Shown here: positions 24,696 to 35,058 of the stretch, piece by piece | How positions within the stretch are numbered: the first letter of the stretch is position 1 | Layout: the number at the start of each line of letters is the position of its first letter | Origin: an uncultured Lachnospiraceae bacterium | Lineage (GTDB): Bacteria > Bacillota > Clostridia > Lachnospirales > Lachnospiraceae | Length of the DNA: 64,000 nt | Direction: 5' to 3' | NCBI GenBank assembly: GCA_947631685.1 | Contig: CANRMI010000013.1 | Coordinates: forward strand, 1-64,000 | Notes under the pieces: generated by a model | Database searches by the model: none | What the model was told of the DNA's origin: nothing | Seen by the model: only the letters and a program-made list of their open reading frames with translations | Made by a program: the position numbers and the translations under genes

Positions 24696-25289
24696 TTATT
24701 TAGAATATAATTCGACAATAAGCATCTCATCTACAGGAACATCGATCTGTTCTCTGGTAGGAAGAGCCTTTACAGTTCCCTTGAGACCTTCAATATCGGA
24801 TTCCATCCATTCGGGAACCAGTCTTCCTGCCGTTACCTCGATAATATCCTTGTATCTCTGCAAGGATTTGGATTTCTCTCTGATTTCTACTACATCTCCT
24901 GCTTTTACAGCATAAGAAGGGATATTGATGCATTTACCGTTTACCAGCACGTGCTTGTGGCCAACGATCTGTCTTGCCTCTCTTCTGGTTCTCGCGAAGC
25001 CCATTCTGAACACGATGCTGTCCAGTCTGGTTTCCAGCATAACCATCAGGTTTTCACCGGTCATGCCTTTCATCTTATCTGCCTTTTCATAGTAATTCCT
25101 AAAAGGCTTCTCCAGAACGCCATAGATGAATTTCGCTTTCTGCTTCTCTCTCAACTGAAGCCCGTACTCACTCATCTTCTTGCCCGCTCTTGCGGAAGTT
25201 CTCTTGGATTTTTTGTCATATCCCAGATACGCCGGCTCTAAGCCTAAGCTTCTGCATCTTTTTAATACTGGTACTCTGTTTACTGCCAT
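24696..25289 (-). CDS. rpsD: 30S ribosomal protein S4
   Basis: A 197-aa S4, a primary 16S rRNA binder. The S4 domain is seen in [19 protein letters not shown] and [13 protein letters not shown]. The N-terminal zinc-binding Cys set is absent, so this is the Cys-less form. It is placed inside the alpha operon after rpsK. Confidence 0.98.
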   Translation of the reverse strand: MAVNRVPVLKRCRSLGLEPAYLGYDKKSKRTSARAGKKMSEYGLQLREKQKAKFIYGVLEKPFRNYYEKADKMKGMTGENLMVMLETRLDSIVFRMGFARTRREARQIVGHKHVLVNGKCINIPSYAVKAGDVVEIREKSKSLQRYKDIIEVTAGRLVPEWMESDIEGLKGTVKALPTREQIDVPVDEMLIVELYSK

Positions 25290-25384
25290 TTTCTTAATTC
25301 CTTTCTGTGAGGCCGGATCCGCCTCTGATTATTGTTTACAGTCAGGCCGGGGCCATGACTTTCTTCCAACCGGTTATCCCGAAA

Positions 25385-25786
25385 TTAAACGCGGCGCCTC
25401 TTGGGAGGACGGCAGCCGTTATGAGGAACTGCGGTTACGTCACGAATACTGGTAACCTCCAGCCCGCAAGCCTGCAGTGCGCGGATTGCTGCCTCACGGC
25501 CTGAGCCGGGACCTTTTACAAATACATCCACGGTCTTTAAGCCGTGTACCAGCGCTGCCTTGGTAGCGGTTTCAGCCGCCATCTGCGCTGCATACGGAGT
25601 AGATTTCCTTGAACCTCTGAATCCAAGACCACCGGCACTTGCCCAGCTCAACGCGTTCCCCTCTGTATCAGTCAGGGTAACGATGGTGTTGTTAAAGGAA
25701 GACTGAATATGTGCCTGTCCACGTTCAACGTTTTTCTTAACCCGCTTTTTAACGGTTTTCTTATTAGCTGCTACTTTCTTAGCCAT
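25385..25786 (-). CDS. rpsK: 30S ribosomal protein S11
   Basis: A 133-aa S11 of the platform. [18 protein letters not shown] and the C-terminal [10 protein letters not shown] are family signatures. The N-terminus is Lys-rich. The preceding spacer of 53 nt to rpsM has no extra signal. Confidence 0.98.
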   Translation of the reverse strand: MAKKVAANKKTVKKRVKKNVERGQAHIQSSFNNTIVTLTDTEGNALSWASAGGLGFRGSRKSTPYAAQMAAETATKAALVHGLKTVDVFVKGPGSGREAAIRALQACGLEVTSIRDVTAVPHNGCRPPKRRRV

Positions 25787-25839
25787 TTTAAACTAACCTA
25801 CTTTCTCAACATTGTTTACAGTTCCAAAATTATTTTTTA

Positions 25840-26211
25840 TTATTTCTTCTTATTTGCTACAGTTCGCTTTGGTCCCTTGCGGGTTCTCGCGTTGGTCTTC
25901 GTCTTCTGTCCGCGAACCGGCAGTCCCTTACGGTGGCGTACACCGCGGTAGCATCCGATTTCCTGTAAGCGCTTGATGTTCAGGGCGATCTCTCTTCTCA
26001 AATCACCTTCCACCATAACTTCCAGCTTCTCCAATGCTTCGCTGATTTTCTTTACTTCTTCGTCGGTCAGTTCCCTGACACGGGTATCAGGATTTACTCC
26101 TGCTTCTGCAAGGATCTTGTTTGACGTTGCTCTGCCGATTCCGTAGATATACGTCAGTCCAATCTCCACGCGTTTTTCTCTGGGTAGGTCAACACCTGCA
26201 ATACGAGCCAT
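25840..26211 (-). CDS. rpsM: 30S ribosomal protein S13
   Basis: A 123-aa S13 of the head, contacting the P-site tRNA. It starts [25 protein letters not shown] (standard) and ends with a basic tail (RTVANKKK). It is the first gene behind an internal promoter and a leader of about 158 nt. Confidence 0.98.
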   Translation of the reverse strand: MARIAGVDLPREKRVEIGLTYIYGIGRATSNKILAEAGVNPDTRVRELTDEEVKKISEALEKLEVMVEGDLRREIALNIKRLQEIGCYRGVRHRKGLPVRGQKTKTNARTRKGPKRTVANKKK

Positions 26212-26369
26212 TTACGTTTCCTCCATTTTTTCAGTTACTAAGTTGATTGGGGCTTTCACCCAACTGGACGTATTCTGTTTCATCCAATCTTTCCACACCG
26301 TCTTCGCTCCTGCTTATCCGCAAAAAGCGAGGTCGCCGGTCTGGTATCAACAAGTAATCTCCCGTAAGC
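26212..26369 (-). promoter_or_regulatory. rpsM leader region
   Basis: The untranslated leader from the internal promoter to rpsM. It holds small inverted repeats (TTGGG/CCCAA around 26250 and a GC-rich pair near 26320). An autoregulatory role, such as S4 binding in the alpha operon, is possible but not shown by sequence alone. Confidence 0.35.
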
Positions 26370-26375
26370 TCTTCC

Positions 26376-26404
26376 ATTATATATAAACTGCAGATCTCCG
26401 TCAG
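26376..26404 (-). promoter_or_regulatory. Internal promoter for rpsM-rpsK-rpsD-rpoA-rplQ
   Basis: CTGACG (26399-26404), 17 nt, consensus TATAAT (26376-26381) on the minus strand, in the 281-bp gap after rpmJ. Confidence 0.75.
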
Positions 26405-26492
26405 CTTTCTTTGCCGGAAATATGCACTTTCAGCCGCATACCATAATGGGACAAGAACTCACATACCTGAACCTTACTGTTCGGGCCGGTGA

Positions 26493-26606
26493 TTATCCCT
26501 GTCTTTGTTTGTGTTTCGGATTCTCACAGATTATCCTGATACGTCCTTTTCTTTTGATGATCTTGCACTTTTCGCAGATCGGTTTTACTGATGATCTAAC
26601 CTTCAC
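26493..26606 (-). CDS. rpmJ: 50S ribosomal protein L36 (zinc form)
   Basis: A 37-aa L36 beginning at a GTG codon (26604-26606) behind AAGGAGGG. The zinc ribbon is complete: C11, C14, C27 and H32. A longer in-frame version to 26717 would overlap infA and has no basis. Confidence 0.96.
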   Translation of the reverse strand: MKVRSSVKPICEKCKIIKRKGRIRIICENPKHKQRQG

Positions 26607-26676
26607 GTTAAACCCTCCTTTCAAAAAAGACCGTCTTACATTATAACATGGAACATTTCCATTTACAAGTACTTTT

Positions 26677-26895
26677 TTACTTGTCTCTCCAGATGATGCG
26701 TCCCTTGGACAGATCATAGGGAGAAAGCTCCAGCGTCACCTTGTCGCCGGGCAGAATACGGATAAAATTCTGACGCAGTTTGCCGCTGATATGAGCCAAT
26801 ACCCTGTGCCCGTTTTCCAGTTCTACCTGAAACATAGTGTTGGGAAGCTTCTCGATTACGGTTCCCTCGATTTCAATCACATCCGATTTCGACAT
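26677..26895 (-). CDS. infA: Translation initiation factor IF-1
   Basis: The 72-aa single OB-fold factor ([19 protein letters not shown] at the start, KGRIIWRDK at the end) that occupies the A site during initiation. The ATG at 26893-26895 shares its A with the stop of the KOW gene (TGATG), so they are translationally coupled. A TTG one codon upstream is not needed. Confidence 0.98.
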   Translation of the reverse strand: MSKSDVIEIEGTVIEKLPNTMFQVELENGHRVLAHISGKLRQNFIRILPGDKVTLELSPYDLSKGRIIWRDK

Positions 26896-27161
26896 CAAAT
26901 ACCTCCTTTTGTCTGAAACATTTTGATCATCCTTTTGATTTCTTCGTTGCGTACGGTTTCTCCTGCCAGCAGCCGTTCCCGTACATCCCCATCATAACCC
27001 CATTTTACGGGCTGTATGTGCTTTTTATTCTTTTTCTTGGGTTTTTCTATGGGTTTCAGCCTGCCGTCGGAAAGATATACATATCCGTCTTCCTCTCCCA
27101 CTATCACATAGAGCGTCTGCCCGTCATGTCCCGCTTTGGAATACGCCAGCATACCTATCAT
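26895..27161 (-). CDS. KOW-domain RNA-binding protein (L14e-like)
   Basis: An 88-aa protein of the small KOW-domain family commonly placed between map and infA in Clostridia. The KOW part is near the start ([31 protein letters not shown]), followed by a Lys-rich stretch ([10 protein letters not shown]). It probably binds rRNA, though its role is not established. The frame opens at a GTG at 27173; the ATG at 27159-27161 (MIGMLAYS) fits the family better. Confidence 0.82.
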   Translation of the reverse strand: MIGMLAYSKAGHDGQTLYVIVGEEDGYVYLSDGRLKPIEKPKKKNKKHIQPVKWGYDGDVRERLLAGETVRNEEIKRMIKMFQTKGGI

Positions 27162-27201
27162 AATCGCAACCACTCTTTCCGCCCGGCCCTCAGGGCCTGG
27201 C

Positions 27202-27954
27202 CTAATATAACGTCAGGATCTCCGGTTCTCCTTCCGTTATCAGGATCGTGTTTTCATAGTGAGCGGATAAGGAACCGTCCGCTGTCACCACCGTCCAGTC
27301 ATCATCCAGCCACCGCACATCCGCGCGTCCCATATTGATCATCGGCTCTACCGCCAGCGTCATGCCTGGCACCAGCTTCGGTCCCCGGCGTTTCTGCGCG
27401 AAATTAGGAATCTGCGGATCCTCATGGAGAGCCCTGCCGATCCCGTGTCCCACCAGATCTCTGACGATCCCATAGCCGAAGCCCGATACATAGGCGTCCA
27501 CAGCATTGGAAATATCATGGAGATGCCCGCCGGCTTTCGCCATTTTCACTCCTTCAAAGAAGCTCTGCCTGGTCACGTCTATCAGTTGTCTTGCTTCTTT
27601 GCTGATCTGTCCCACACCGTGGGTTCTCGCCGCGTCCGAATGATACCCTTTGTAGATCAGTCCCGCGTCCAGACTGATGATGTCCCCTTCCTGCAGCACC
27701 CTTTTCCTGCTGGGGATACCGTGTACCACCTCATCATTTACGGAGGTGCAGATAGAAGCCGGATACCCTTGATAATTCTTAAAATTGGGAACGCAGCCCA
27801 GCTTTCGGATCAGGGTTTCCCCCATTTCATCTATTTCATAGGTAGTCATACCGGGACGGATGGCTTCTTCCAGCTCCCTGTGCACGATAGCCAGAAGCCT
27901 GCAGGATTCCCGTATCAGCTCAATCTCACCGGGAGATTTTATCTTGATCGCCAT
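27202..27954 (-). CDS. map: Methionine aminopeptidase type I
   Basis: A 250-aa enzyme removing N-terminal Met. Metal ligands are seen as Asp in SLDAGL and SDAARTHG, His in GHGIGRALHE, Glu in AVEPMI and Glu in HYENTILI. It lacks the N-terminal zinc extension. It lies 15 nt after adk. Confidence 0.97.
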   Translation of the reverse strand: MAIKIKSPGEIELIRESCRLLAIVHRELEEAIRPGMTTYEIDEMGETLIRKLGCVPNFKNYQGYPASICTSVNDEVVHGIPSRKRVLQEGDIISLDAGLIYKGYHSDAARTHGVGQISKEARQLIDVTRQSFFEGVKMAKAGGHLHDISNAVDAYVSGFGYGIVRDLVGHGIGRALHEDPQIPNFAQKRRGPKLVPGMTLAVEPMINMGRADVRWLDDDWTVVTADGSLSAHYENTILITEGEPEILTLY

Positions 27955-27969
27955 GTCTTGACCTTCTTT

Positions 27970-28611
27970 TTAGCTCAGCAGCGCCACGATAGCGGCAAAC
28001 ACATCCTGCATATCCTGCGTACCGTCCACTGTTTTCAGCACGCCCTTCTGGGTATAAAAATCGATCAGGGGCTGCGTCTGCTCATGGTATACCTTAAGAC
28101 GGTTCTTTACGGTCTCTGGCTTGTCGTCGTCCCGCAGTACCAGGGGCTGGCCGCAGTTATCACATATTCCTTCTTTCTTGGGCGGAATATGTACCAGATG
28201 ATAGGTTGCTCCACAGGCAAGGCATGCCCGCCTGCCGGACATCCTGTTGACAATGTTCTCGTCGGGAACATCCACATTGACCGCATAGTCAATCTTATCG
28301 CCCAGCTCATTCAATGCCTTATCCAGCACCTCAGCCTGGGGAATGGTCCTGGGAAATCCGTCCAGTACATAGCCGTTTTTGCAGTCCTCCTGTGCCACTC
28401 TGTCCAAAAGCAGCTTCACCGTCAGTTCATCCGGTACCAGCAGGCCCTTATCCATATAGGTCTTGGCCTCTTTTCCCAGTTCCGTACCGTTTTTGATATT
28501 GGCTCTGAATATATCCCCTGTGGAAATGTGGGGAATCCCATATTTTTCCGCTATCATTTTAGCCTGTGTGCCTTTCCCAGCGCCGGGGGCACCCAACATT
28601 ATAATCTTCAT
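27970..28611 (-). CDS. adk: Adenylate kinase with zinc-binding lid
   Basis: A 213-aa enzyme for ATP + AMP = 2 ADP. The P-loop is GAPGAGKGT (7-15). The lid carries four Cys in CLACG and CDNCG, typical of Gram-positive zinc-lid kinases. The ORF can be read 11 codons further, but the family start MKIIMLG at 28609-28611 follows an AGGAGG. Confidence 0.97.
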   Translation of the reverse strand: MKIIMLGAPGAGKGTQAKMIAEKYGIPHISTGDIFRANIKNGTELGKEAKTYMDKGLLVPDELTVKLLLDRVAQEDCKNGYVLDGFPRTIPQAEVLDKALNELGDKIDYAVNVDVPDENIVNRMSGRRACLACGATYHLVHIPPKKEGICDNCGQPLVLRDDDKPETVKNRLKVYHEQTQPLIDFYTQKGVLKTVDGTQDMQDVFAAIVALLS

Positions 28612-28697
28612 ACAGCCTCCTGTTTTTATTCTGAAATGTGTCATGAGAAAATATCCGGAGAAAACTTTCTCCGGATACTTTGCCCTTTAAAGAACGT

Positions 28698-30011
28698 TTA
28701 ATCGTTCAAAAAGCCTTTGTAGTTACGTACCAGCATCTGGGACTCAATCTGCTTTATGGTCTCCAGCACCACGCTGACGATAATGATCAGACTGGTTCCG
28801 CCAAAGGAAACGCTGGCATTGAAAAGTCCGTTAAACACATAGGGCAGGATGCCGACGATAGTCAGTCCGACCGCGCCTATGAAAATAACATAATTCAATA
28901 CTCTGGTCAGATAATCGCTGGTGGGCTTGCCGGGCCTGATACCCGGGATGAATCCGCCCTGCCTCTTCATATTGTCCGCTACCATCAAAGGATTGAAGGT
29001 AATGGAAGTATAGAAATAAGCAAAGAAGATAACCAGCACGATATATAACAGCATTCCCAGCGTGTAGATCGGCCTTGCCCTGTTGCACCAGTTCTGGGAA
29101 TTTAATCCGTTGATGATCTCAGCCCAGATTCCTGTGGGCGTTACGCCGATAAAACTGCAGATGATCAGCGGGAACTGCATAATGGACTGCGCGAAGATAA
29201 TAGGGATAACGCCCGCGGTATTCACCTTCAGGGGAATATTGGAGGACTGTCCTCCTACCAGCTTCCTGCCCTGCATCTTCTGCGCGTACTGTACCGGAAT
29301 CTTACGAGTACCGTCATTTAAAATGATTACCAGCACCACCATAACAATGATGATGGCGAAAATCACTACTACTGCCAGAGCGGCTGTAGCAAAGGGCTTT
29401 CCTATCACGAACTGCGCGAACAGATTGCCCAGATCGGAAGGAATACGGGAGATGATGTTGATCACCAGCACAATGGAGATACCGTTCCCTACACCGTTTT
29501 CCGTGATCCGCTCGCCGATCCACATCAGGAACGCACTACCCGCCGTCATAGCCGCGATCGCGGTAATGACGTTCAAAGCGTTGTACTCTACCAACAATCC
29601 CCGGCGGCCAAAGCCCACTGCCATGGCGGTAGCCTGAATCAAAGCCAGTCCCACCGTCACATATCTGGTAATGGAAGCGATCTTCTTTCTGCCGTCTTCG
29701 CCGTCTCTCTGCATTTCCTCCAGCTTCGGGATCGCAATGGTCAGAAGCTGCATGATAATGGAGGACGTGATATAAGGGTTGATATTCAATGCCAGCACGG
29801 ACATATTGATAAAGGAACCGCCCGTGATAGCGTCAAAGAAGCTGAATGCACCGCCCGTCTGCTGGGAAAACCAGCTGGCAAAATAAGTTCTGTCTACCCC
29901 CGGCACAGGCAGCTGTGAAGCCGCACGGATCACAACCAGCATGGCGAAGGTAAATAATAGCTTTTTTCTTATTTCTTTAATCTTAAATGCATTCTTCAGT
30001 GTTGTAAGCAT
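28698..30011 (-). CDS. secY: Preprotein translocase subunit SecY
   Basis: A 437-aa channel protein of the Sec translocon with ten membrane helices. QLPVPGVD near the start, SALNINPYI-like (ALNINPYITSSI) in helix 2 and GGFIPGIRPG in the C-terminal cytoplasmic loop are signatures. The start lies 1 nt after the rplO stop. Confidence 0.98.
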   Translation of the reverse strand: MLTTLKNAFKIKEIRKKLLFTFAMLVVIRAASQLPVPGVDRTYFASWFSQQTGGAFSFFDAITGGSFINMSVLALNINPYITSSIIMQLLTIAIPKLEEMQRDGEDGRKKIASITRYVTVGLALIQATAMAVGFGRRGLLVEYNALNVITAIAAMTAGSAFLMWIGERITENGVGNGISIVLVINIISRIPSDLGNLFAQFVIGKPFATAALAVVVIFAIIIVMVVLVIILNDGTRKIPVQYAQKMQGRKLVGGQSSNIPLKVNTAGVIPIIFAQSIMQFPLIICSFIGVTPTGIWAEIINGLNSQNWCNRARPIYTLGMLLYIVLVIFFAYFYTSITFNPLMVADNMKRQGGFIPGIRPGKPTSDYLTRVLNYVIFIGAVGLTIVGILPYVFNGLFNASVSFGGTSLIIIVSVVLETIKQIESQMLVRNYKGFLND

Positions 30012-30012
30012 A

Positions 30013-30453
30013 TTACATCACCTCTGCGCTTCCACCAAGAGCCTCGATCTTTTCCTTTGCGGACGCGCTGAACGCGTTTACCTTAACATTGAGCTTCTTG
30101 GTTAACTCTCCATTTCCAAGTATCTTCACGCCGTCCCTCGGATTCTTGATGATGCCGGCTTCCATCAGAGCCTTTACATCCACTTCGCTGCCGTTCTCAA
30201 AGCCTTCCAGCGCGCTGACATTGATCGCAACGATCTCCTTCGTATTTCTATTTTTAAAACCTCTCTTGGGAATACGTCTGTACAGTGGCATCTGTCCGCC
30301 TTCAAAGCCAATCCTGGGAGCTCCGGAACGAGCTTTCTGTCCCTTATGTCCCTTGCCTGCGGTCTTGCCGTTACCTGAACCGTGTCCCCGGCCTCTTCTG
30401 AAATTATTGCTGTGCTTGGAGCCTTCTGCAGGTCTTAAATTTGACAATTCCAT
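30013..30453 (-). CDS. rplO: 50S ribosomal protein L15
   Basis: A 146-aa L15. The Gly-rich N-terminus ([20 protein letters not shown]) and [20 protein letters not shown] are diagnostic. It is a late-assembly protein next to secY as usual. Confidence 0.98.
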   Translation of the reverse strand: MELSNLRPAEGSKHSNNFRRGRGHGSGNGKTAGKGHKGQKARSGAPRIGFEGGQMPLYRRIPKRGFKNRNTKEIVAINVSALEGFENGSEVDVKALMEAGIIKNPRDGVKILGNGELTKKLNVKVNAFSASAKEKIEALGGSAEVM

Positions 30454-30473
30454 TCTGACACCTCCTTATCTGC

Positions 30474-30659
30474 TTATACTTCTTCGACTTTAATCATATG
30501 ACCGATTTTACGAATCTGTCCTCTGGTAGACGCATTGTCCGGCAGAGTAACAGAGCTGTTGAGCTTTCTTAAGCCCATGGACTCTATGACCGCCTTGTTC
30601 TTAGGAACAGCGCCGATCGTGGACTTTATTAAAGTAATCTTTAACATCTTTTCTGCCAT
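30474..30659 (-). CDS. rpmD: 50S ribosomal protein L30
   Basis: A 61-aa L30 (KITLIKSTIGAVPKNKAVIE, then IRKIGHMIKVEEV). The open frame continues 37 codons upstream into the spacer and rpsE end, but AGGAG stands before the ATG at 30657-30659. Confidence 0.97.
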   Translation of the reverse strand: MAEKMLKITLIKSTIGAVPKNKAVIESMGLRKLNSSVTLPDNASTRGQIRKIGHMIKVEEV

Positions 30660-30700
30660 TGTCTTTTCTCTCCTTTCAAACCATACATAAAAGGTCTGCC

Positions 30701-31210
30701 TTAAGCCAGGATTTCCGCGATCGACTTGCCGCGGTTTCTGGCTACCTCTTCGGGAGCCTTTAACTGGCACAATCCGGAAATCGTCGCAAGAACGACATTC
30801 TGCTTATTGTTGGAGCCTAAAGACTTGGTACGGATATTCTTAATACCGGCCAGTTCGCACACGATACGCGCAGGACCTCCCGCGATGATACCGGTACCTT
30901 CGGGAGCTCTCTTTAAAAGAACATTGGCAGAACCGTATTTACCGATGAAATCATGAGTAATACTGTTGTTTTCATCCATGGGAACATTTACCAGATGTTT
31001 CATGGCGTCTTCTTTTCCTTTGCGAATCGCCTCGGGAATTTCCACTGCCTTGCCGAGTCCCGCGCCTACATGACCGTTGCCGTCGCCTACTACCACCAAA
31101 GCGGTAAAGCGCATATTACGTCCGCCCTTTACAGTCTTGGAAACACGCTTGATGACAACCACCTTGTCGGTTAATTCCAACTGACTTGCATCTATGATCG
31201 TATGTTTCAT
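30701..31210 (-). CDS. rpsE: 30S ribosomal protein S5
   Basis: A 169-aa S5, a fidelity protein of the body. [20 protein letters not shown] is its double-stranded-RNA-binding-like N-terminal segment. [20 protein letters not shown] follows. The ATG at 31208-31210 has AGGAAAG upstream; the longer frame starts inside the rplR end. Confidence 0.97.
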   Translation of the reverse strand: MKHTIIDASQLELTDKVVVIKRVSKTVKGGRNMRFTALVVVGDGNGHVGAGLGKAVEIPEAIRKGKEDAMKHLVNVPMDENNSITHDFIGKYGSANVLLKRAPEGTGIIAGGPARIVCELAGIKNIRTKSLGSNNKQNVVLATISGLCQLKAPEEVARNRGKSIAEILA

Positions 31211-31226
31211 CTTTTTTCTTCCTTTC

Positions 31227-31595
31227 CTAGAATTGTAAGCCAGCTTCTCTGGCCGCATCAGCTAACGCTGCAATCTTTCCCTGATATATAAAGCCGCCTC
31301 TGTCAAAGACCACTTCCTTGATACCCTTTTCCTGCGCTCTCTTGGCAATAACGGTTCCAAGATATGCTGCCGCATCAACGTTGTTGGTCTTCTCTAATTC
31401 TGCCTTTACTTCCTTCTCCAGAGTGGAGGCAGCAACCAAAGTGTTTCCGACCGTGTCGTCGATAATTTGAGCATACATATGATTATTGCTTCTGAACACA
31501 GCCAGACGGGGCCTTTCAGCAGTGCCGCTGAAACGGTTACGAATTCTCTTGTGCTTCTTCACACGAATATCTTTTCTCGATTCCTTACTAACCAT
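31227..31595 (-). CDS. rplR: 50S ribosomal protein L18
   Basis: A 122-aa 5S rRNA-binding protein ([38 protein letters not shown]). The frame has an ATG at 31601, only 3 nt from the GGAG; the next ATG (31593-31595, MVSKES) has a 9-nt spacing and matches the family start. Confidence 0.96.
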   Translation of the reverse strand: MVSKESRKDIRVKKHKRIRNRFSGTAERPRLAVFRSNNHMYAQIIDDTVGNTLVAASTLEKEVKAELEKTNNVDAAAYLGTVIAKRAQEKGIKEVVFDRGGFIYQGKIAALADAAREAGLQF

Positions 31596-31615
31596 TTTCA
31601 TACTCTCCTTATCTG

Positions 31616-32158
31616 TTATTTCTTACCGGTCTTACCAACTTTACGTCTGATGGTTTCGTCAGCATACTTGATACCCTTGCCCTTATAAGGCTCAGGTCTT
31701 CTCTTGTCTCTGATCTCGGCCGCAAACTGTCCAACCTTTTCCTTGTCGATACCTTTTACAATGATGATGTTCTGTCCGTCCAGAACCGTTTCAATGCCTT
31801 CGGGATCAGTCATTTCCACCGGATGAGAATATCCCAGGGACAATGTGAGCACCTTGCCGGACTTCGCCGCTCTGTAACCTACGCCGTTGACTTCCAGCTT
31901 CTTCTCATAACCTTCCGTAACGCCTACTACCATGTTGTTGATCAGCGTTCTGGTGAGTCCGTGCAGGGATTTCATCTTCTTTAAATCGTTAGGTCTTGAA
32001 ACCTTTACCTCGGCACCCTCTACCTTGATCTCCATTTCCGCGGGTAATACTCTTTCCAGAGTTCCCTTGGGACCTTTTACGGTCACTTTATTATTTTCTG
32101 CAACTTCCACGGTAACGCCCGCGGGAATCGCGATTGGCATTCTACCTATACGTGACAT
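31616..32158 (-). CDS. rplF: 50S ribosomal protein L6
   Basis: A 180-aa L6 with two similar halves. It starts [14 protein letters not shown] and ends with the C-terminal segment [25 protein letters not shown] precedes the ATG. Confidence 0.98.
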   Translation of the reverse strand: MSRIGRMPIAIPAGVTVEVAENNKVTVKGPKGTLERVLPAEMEIKVEGAEVKVSRPNDLKKMKSLHGLTRTLINNMVVGVTEGYEKKLEVNGVGYRAAKSGKVLTLSLGYSHPVEMTDPEGIETVLDGQNIIIVKGIDKEKVGQFAAEIRDKRRPEPYKGKGIKYADETIRRKVGKTGKK

Positions 32159-32205
32159 GCCCGTACCTCCTGTATAATTTGAAAATTAATTGTTACCTTC
32201 CGCTT

Positions 32206-32607
32206 TTACCATACAAAAGCCAGCACTTCGCCGCCTACCTGCAGATCTCTTGCCTTCTTGTCGGTAATGATACCCTGGTTGGTAGAGATTATGGCGATAC
32301 CCAGACCGCCCAATACCTTAGGCAGCTCTTCCTTGCCGGCATATACACGAAGACCGGGCTTGCTGATCCTCTTGATACCGGAAATGATCTTCTCATTCTT
32401 ATCCGCGCCGTACTTTAAGGTAATGCGGATAGTCTTAAAAGCGCCGTCTTCGATAATATCATATTTCTTAATATAACCCTCGTCCAGAAGAATCTGCGCG
32501 ATCGCCAGCTTCATCTTGGAAGAAGGAACATCCACCGTGTCATGCTTTGCAGTATTGGCGTTACGGATTCTTGTAAGCATATCTGCAATAGGATCACTCA
32601 TTGTCAT
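32206..32607 (-). CDS. rpsH: 30S ribosomal protein S8
   Basis: A 133-aa S8 ([15 protein letters not shown]-terminal [18 protein letters not shown]). The first ATG lies 10 nt after AAGGAGG; a second ATG two codons later (MSDP) is also possible. Confidence 0.97.
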   Translation of the reverse strand: MTMSDPIADMLTRIRNANTAKHDTVDVPSSKMKLAIAQILLDEGYIKKYDIIEDGAFKTIRITLKYGADKNEKIISGIKRISKPGLRVYAGKEELPKVLGGLGIAIISTNQGIITDKKARDLQVGGEVLAFVW

Positions 32608-32666
32608 GATTTAGTTTCCTCCTTATCTATTGACTTGAACCATGCGTAGTTAATCTCTGCGTCGTT

Positions 32667-32852
32667 TTACCAACTGGCTTTCTTCACGCCGGGTATCTGT
32701 CCTTTATACGCCAGCTCACGGAAGCAAATTCTGCAGATTCCGTATTTTCTTAAAACAGAATGGGGCCGGCCGCAGATCTGGCAGCGGGTATAAGCTCTCG
32801 TAGAGAACTTGGGTTTCTGCTGCTGTTTTAATTTCATAGATTTCTTAGCCAT
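32667..32852 (-). CDS. rpsN: 30S ribosomal protein S14 type Z
   Basis: The 61-aa zinc form of S14 with C24, C27, C40 and C43 (CQICG and CRICF). It lies 14 nt after rplE. Confidence 0.98.
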   Translation of the reverse strand: MAKKSMKLKQQQKPKFSTRAYTRCQICGRPHSVLRKYGICRICFRELAYKGQIPGVKKASW

Positions 32853-32866
32853 GAATTTACCTCCTG

Positions 32867-33406
32867 TTATTTAGCAAAGGGCATGTTGAATAATGTGAGT
32901 AATTCCCGTGCCTCTTCGTCGGTCTTTGCAGTTGTTACGAAAATAATGTCCATACCTCTTACTTTATCCACCTTATCGTACTCGATCTCGGGGAAAATGA
33001 TCTGCTCCTTGATACCCAGCGCATAATTGCCTCTTCCGTCAAACGCGTTGGGATTTACGCCTCTAAAGTCACGCACACGGGGCAAAGCCAGGTTTACCAG
33101 ACGATCCAGGAACTCATACATCTTCTCGCCGCGCAGAGTGGTCTTACATCCGATTGCCATGCCTTCACGGATCTTGAAGTTCGCGATGGAATTTTTAGCC
33201 CTTGTCAAAACAGCCTTCTGTCCGGAAATGGTTTCCATATCCTTAACGGCGCTCTCCAAAACCTTGGCGTTTTCTTTTGCTTCGCCTACGCCCATATTGA
33301 TCACGATCTTATCCAGCTTCGGAACTTCCATTGTGTTCTTATAACCGAATTTCTTGGTCATCGCAGCTACGATTTCGTTTGTATATAAATCTTTCAGTCT
33401 GCTCAC
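32867..33406 (-). CDS. rplE: 50S ribosomal protein L5
   Basis: A 179-aa 5S rRNA-binding protein of the central protuberance ([49 protein letters not shown]). Confidence 0.98.
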   Translation of the reverse strand: MSRLKDLYTNEIVAAMTKKFGYKNTMEVPKLDKIVINMGVGEAKENAKVLESAVKDMETISGQKAVLTRAKNSIANFKIREGMAIGCKTTLRGEKMYEFLDRLVNLALPRVRDFRGVNPNAFDGRGNYALGIKEQIIFPEIEYDKVDKVRGMDIIFVTTAKTDEEARELLTLFNMPFAK

Positions 33407-33430
33407 GCTCTATTTCCTCCTTCCCAAAGA

Positions 33431-33742
33431 TTAATCGATCACTTCGCCGGTTGACTTTGCGAAACGGACTTTCTTGTCCCCCTCAACCTTGAAGCCGATT
33501 CTGGTAGCCTTTCCCTTGTGCACATACATCACGTTGGATATATCAATGGGAGCCTCTCTCTGGAGGATTCCGCCATTGGGATTGGCCTGAGAAGGTTTTG
33601 CATGTTTGGTGATCATGTTTACGCCTTCTACCGTTACTTTGTTTTTCTTATGGTCTACGGCAATTACCTTGCCTTCTTTTCCATTATCTTTACCGGCAAT
33701 TACCCGAACGGTATCACCTTTTTTGATTTTCAACATAGCCAT
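33431..33742 (-). CDS. rplX: 50S ribosomal protein L24
   Basis: A 103-aa assembly initiator with a KOW motif near the N-terminus ([19 protein letters not shown]). AAGGAGG lies 6 nt before the first ATG; a second ATG follows two codons later. Confidence 0.98.
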   Translation of the reverse strand: MAMLKIKKGDTVRVIAGKDNGKEGKVIAVDHKKNKVTVEGVNMITKHAKPSQANPNGGILQREAPIDISNVMYVHKGKATRIGFKVEGDKKVRFAKSTGEVID

Positions 33743-33753
33743 GTGGTACCTCC

Positions 33754-34122
33754 TTATAATACTTCGGGAGCGAGGGATACGATCTTCATAAACTGCTTCT
33801 CGCGAAGCTCCCTGGCTACCGGCCCAAAGATACGAGTTCCTCTCGGAGTCTTATCTTCCTTGATAATTACGGCAGCGTTCTCATCAAATTTGATGTAGGA
33901 ACCATCTTTGCGGCGCGCGCCCTTGACAGTACGGACAACAACGGCCTTTACCACATCGCCTTTCTTTACAACGCCGCCCGGTGTTGCATCTTTAACGGAA
34001 GCAACAATGATGTCGCCAATCTGCGCATATCTTCTTGTAGAGCCGCCCATAACCCTGATACAGAGTAACTCTTTTGCACCGGTATTATCGGCAACTTTAA
34101 GTCTGCTCTCCTGCTGAACCAT
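33754..34122 (-). CDS. rplN: 50S ribosomal protein L14
   Basis: A 122-aa L14 ([32 protein letters not shown]). A longer frame has an ATG at 34128 directly against the AAGGAG; the ATG at 34120-34122 (MVQQES) is spaced correctly and is the family start. Confidence 0.98.
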   Translation of the reverse strand: MVQQESRLKVADNTGAKELLCIRVMGGSTRRYAQIGDIIVASVKDATPGGVVKKGDVVKAVVVRTVKGARRKDGSYIKFDENAAVIIKEDKTPRGTRIFGPVARELREKQFMKIVSLAPEVL

Positions 34123-34151
34123 GTTCATTCTCCTTCCAAAATAGTACGCTG

Positions 34152-34406
34152 TTATTTTGCTCTCTCAACGATCTCCACAAGACGCCATCTCTTATCCTTA
34201 GAGAGCGGTCTGGTTTCCATTACCTTAACGGTGTCGCCGATATTGCACTCATTTTTCTCGTCATGAGCTTTCAGCTTGTAAGTATCCTTTACAATCTTCT
34301 TGTAAAGAGGATGCTTTACATGGTTTTCAATGGCAACAACGATAGTTTTGTCCATTTTATTACTTACGACCTTGCCGGTACGTGTTTTTCTTAAATTTCT
34401 TTCCAC
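34152..34406 (-). CDS. rpsQ: 30S ribosomal protein S17
   Basis: An 84-aa primary binder of 16S rRNA. The probable start is the GTG at 34404-34406 (reading [13 protein letters not shown]), 8 nt after AGGAG; a TTG two codons upstream is too close to the SD. The family segment [18 protein letters not shown] is intact. Confidence 0.95.
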   Translation of the reverse strand: MERNLRKTRTGKVVSNKMDKTIVVAIENHVKHPLYKKIVKDTYKLKAHDEKNECNIGDTVKVMETRPLSKDKRWRLVEIVERAK

Positions 34407-34425
34407 GGTCAAATCTCCTTTCCGC

Positions 34426-34629
34426 TTAAGCGTTTGCCTTTTCCGTAATAACAGTCTGAATACGGGCGATATTCCTTCTTACTTCCTTGATCCTCGCCGT
34501 GTTGTCCAGCTGGTTGGTCGCGTTCTGGAATCTCAAATTGAAAAGCTCTTTTTTAGCGTCAACTAATTCTTTTGCCAATTCTGCTTCTGATTTGCTTTTC
34601 AAATCTTCTACATACTTATTAGTTTTCAT
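34426..34629 (-). CDS. rpmC: 50S ribosomal protein L29
   Basis: A 67-aa helical protein near the peptide exit ([14 protein letters not shown]). The ATG at 34627-34629 overlaps the rplP end by 11 nt. The longer open frame lies within rplP and was not used. Confidence 0.97.
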   Translation of the reverse strand: MKTNKYVEDLKSKSEAELAKELVDAKKELFNLRFQNATNQLDNTARIKEVRRNIARIQTVITEKANA

Positions 34630-35056
34630 CTGCAACACCGCCTTCCAAATCTGCTTTAGAAACAATCTTACATTTACAAGGGAGCTTGTGCATTGCAAGA
34701 CGTAATGCTTCTTTTGCGGCTTCCTCCGGAACTCCTGCGATCTCAAACATTACACGTCCGGGCTTTACAACCGCTACCCAGTACTCAAGGGCGCCTTTAC
34801 CGGAACCCATACGCGTTTCAGCCGGCTTTGCCGTTACGGGCTTATCCGGGAAAATCTTGATCCAAACCTTACCGGTACGCTTGGTGTAACGGGTAAGCGC
34901 GATACGGGCTGCCTCGATCTGAATGGACTTGATCCAGCAGGGCTCGGTTGCAACCAGACCGTATTCGCCGTAGGTCAGAGTATTTCCTCTTAACGCCTTA
35001 CCTGCCATACTGCCGCGGAACTGTTTACGACGTTTTACTCTTTTAGGCATTAACAT
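34619..35056 (-). CDS. rplP: 50S ribosomal protein L16
   Basis: A 145-aa L16 at the A-site side of the peptidyl transferase centre ([32 protein letters not shown]). The first ATG is taken; MPKR two codons later is an alternative. Confidence 0.98.
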   Translation of the reverse strand: MLMPKRVKRRKQFRGSMAGKALRGNTLTYGEYGLVATEPCWIKSIQIEAARIALTRYTKRTGKVWIKIFPDKPVTAKPAETRMGSGKGALEYWVAVVKPGRVMFEIAGVPEEAAKEALRLAMHKLPCKCKIVSKADLEGGVADEN

Positions 35057-35058
35057 AA

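Noticed and set aside
27424-28701. 425-aa plus-strand open frame
   Set aside because: Antisense to map and adk, which are certain; no independent evidence.
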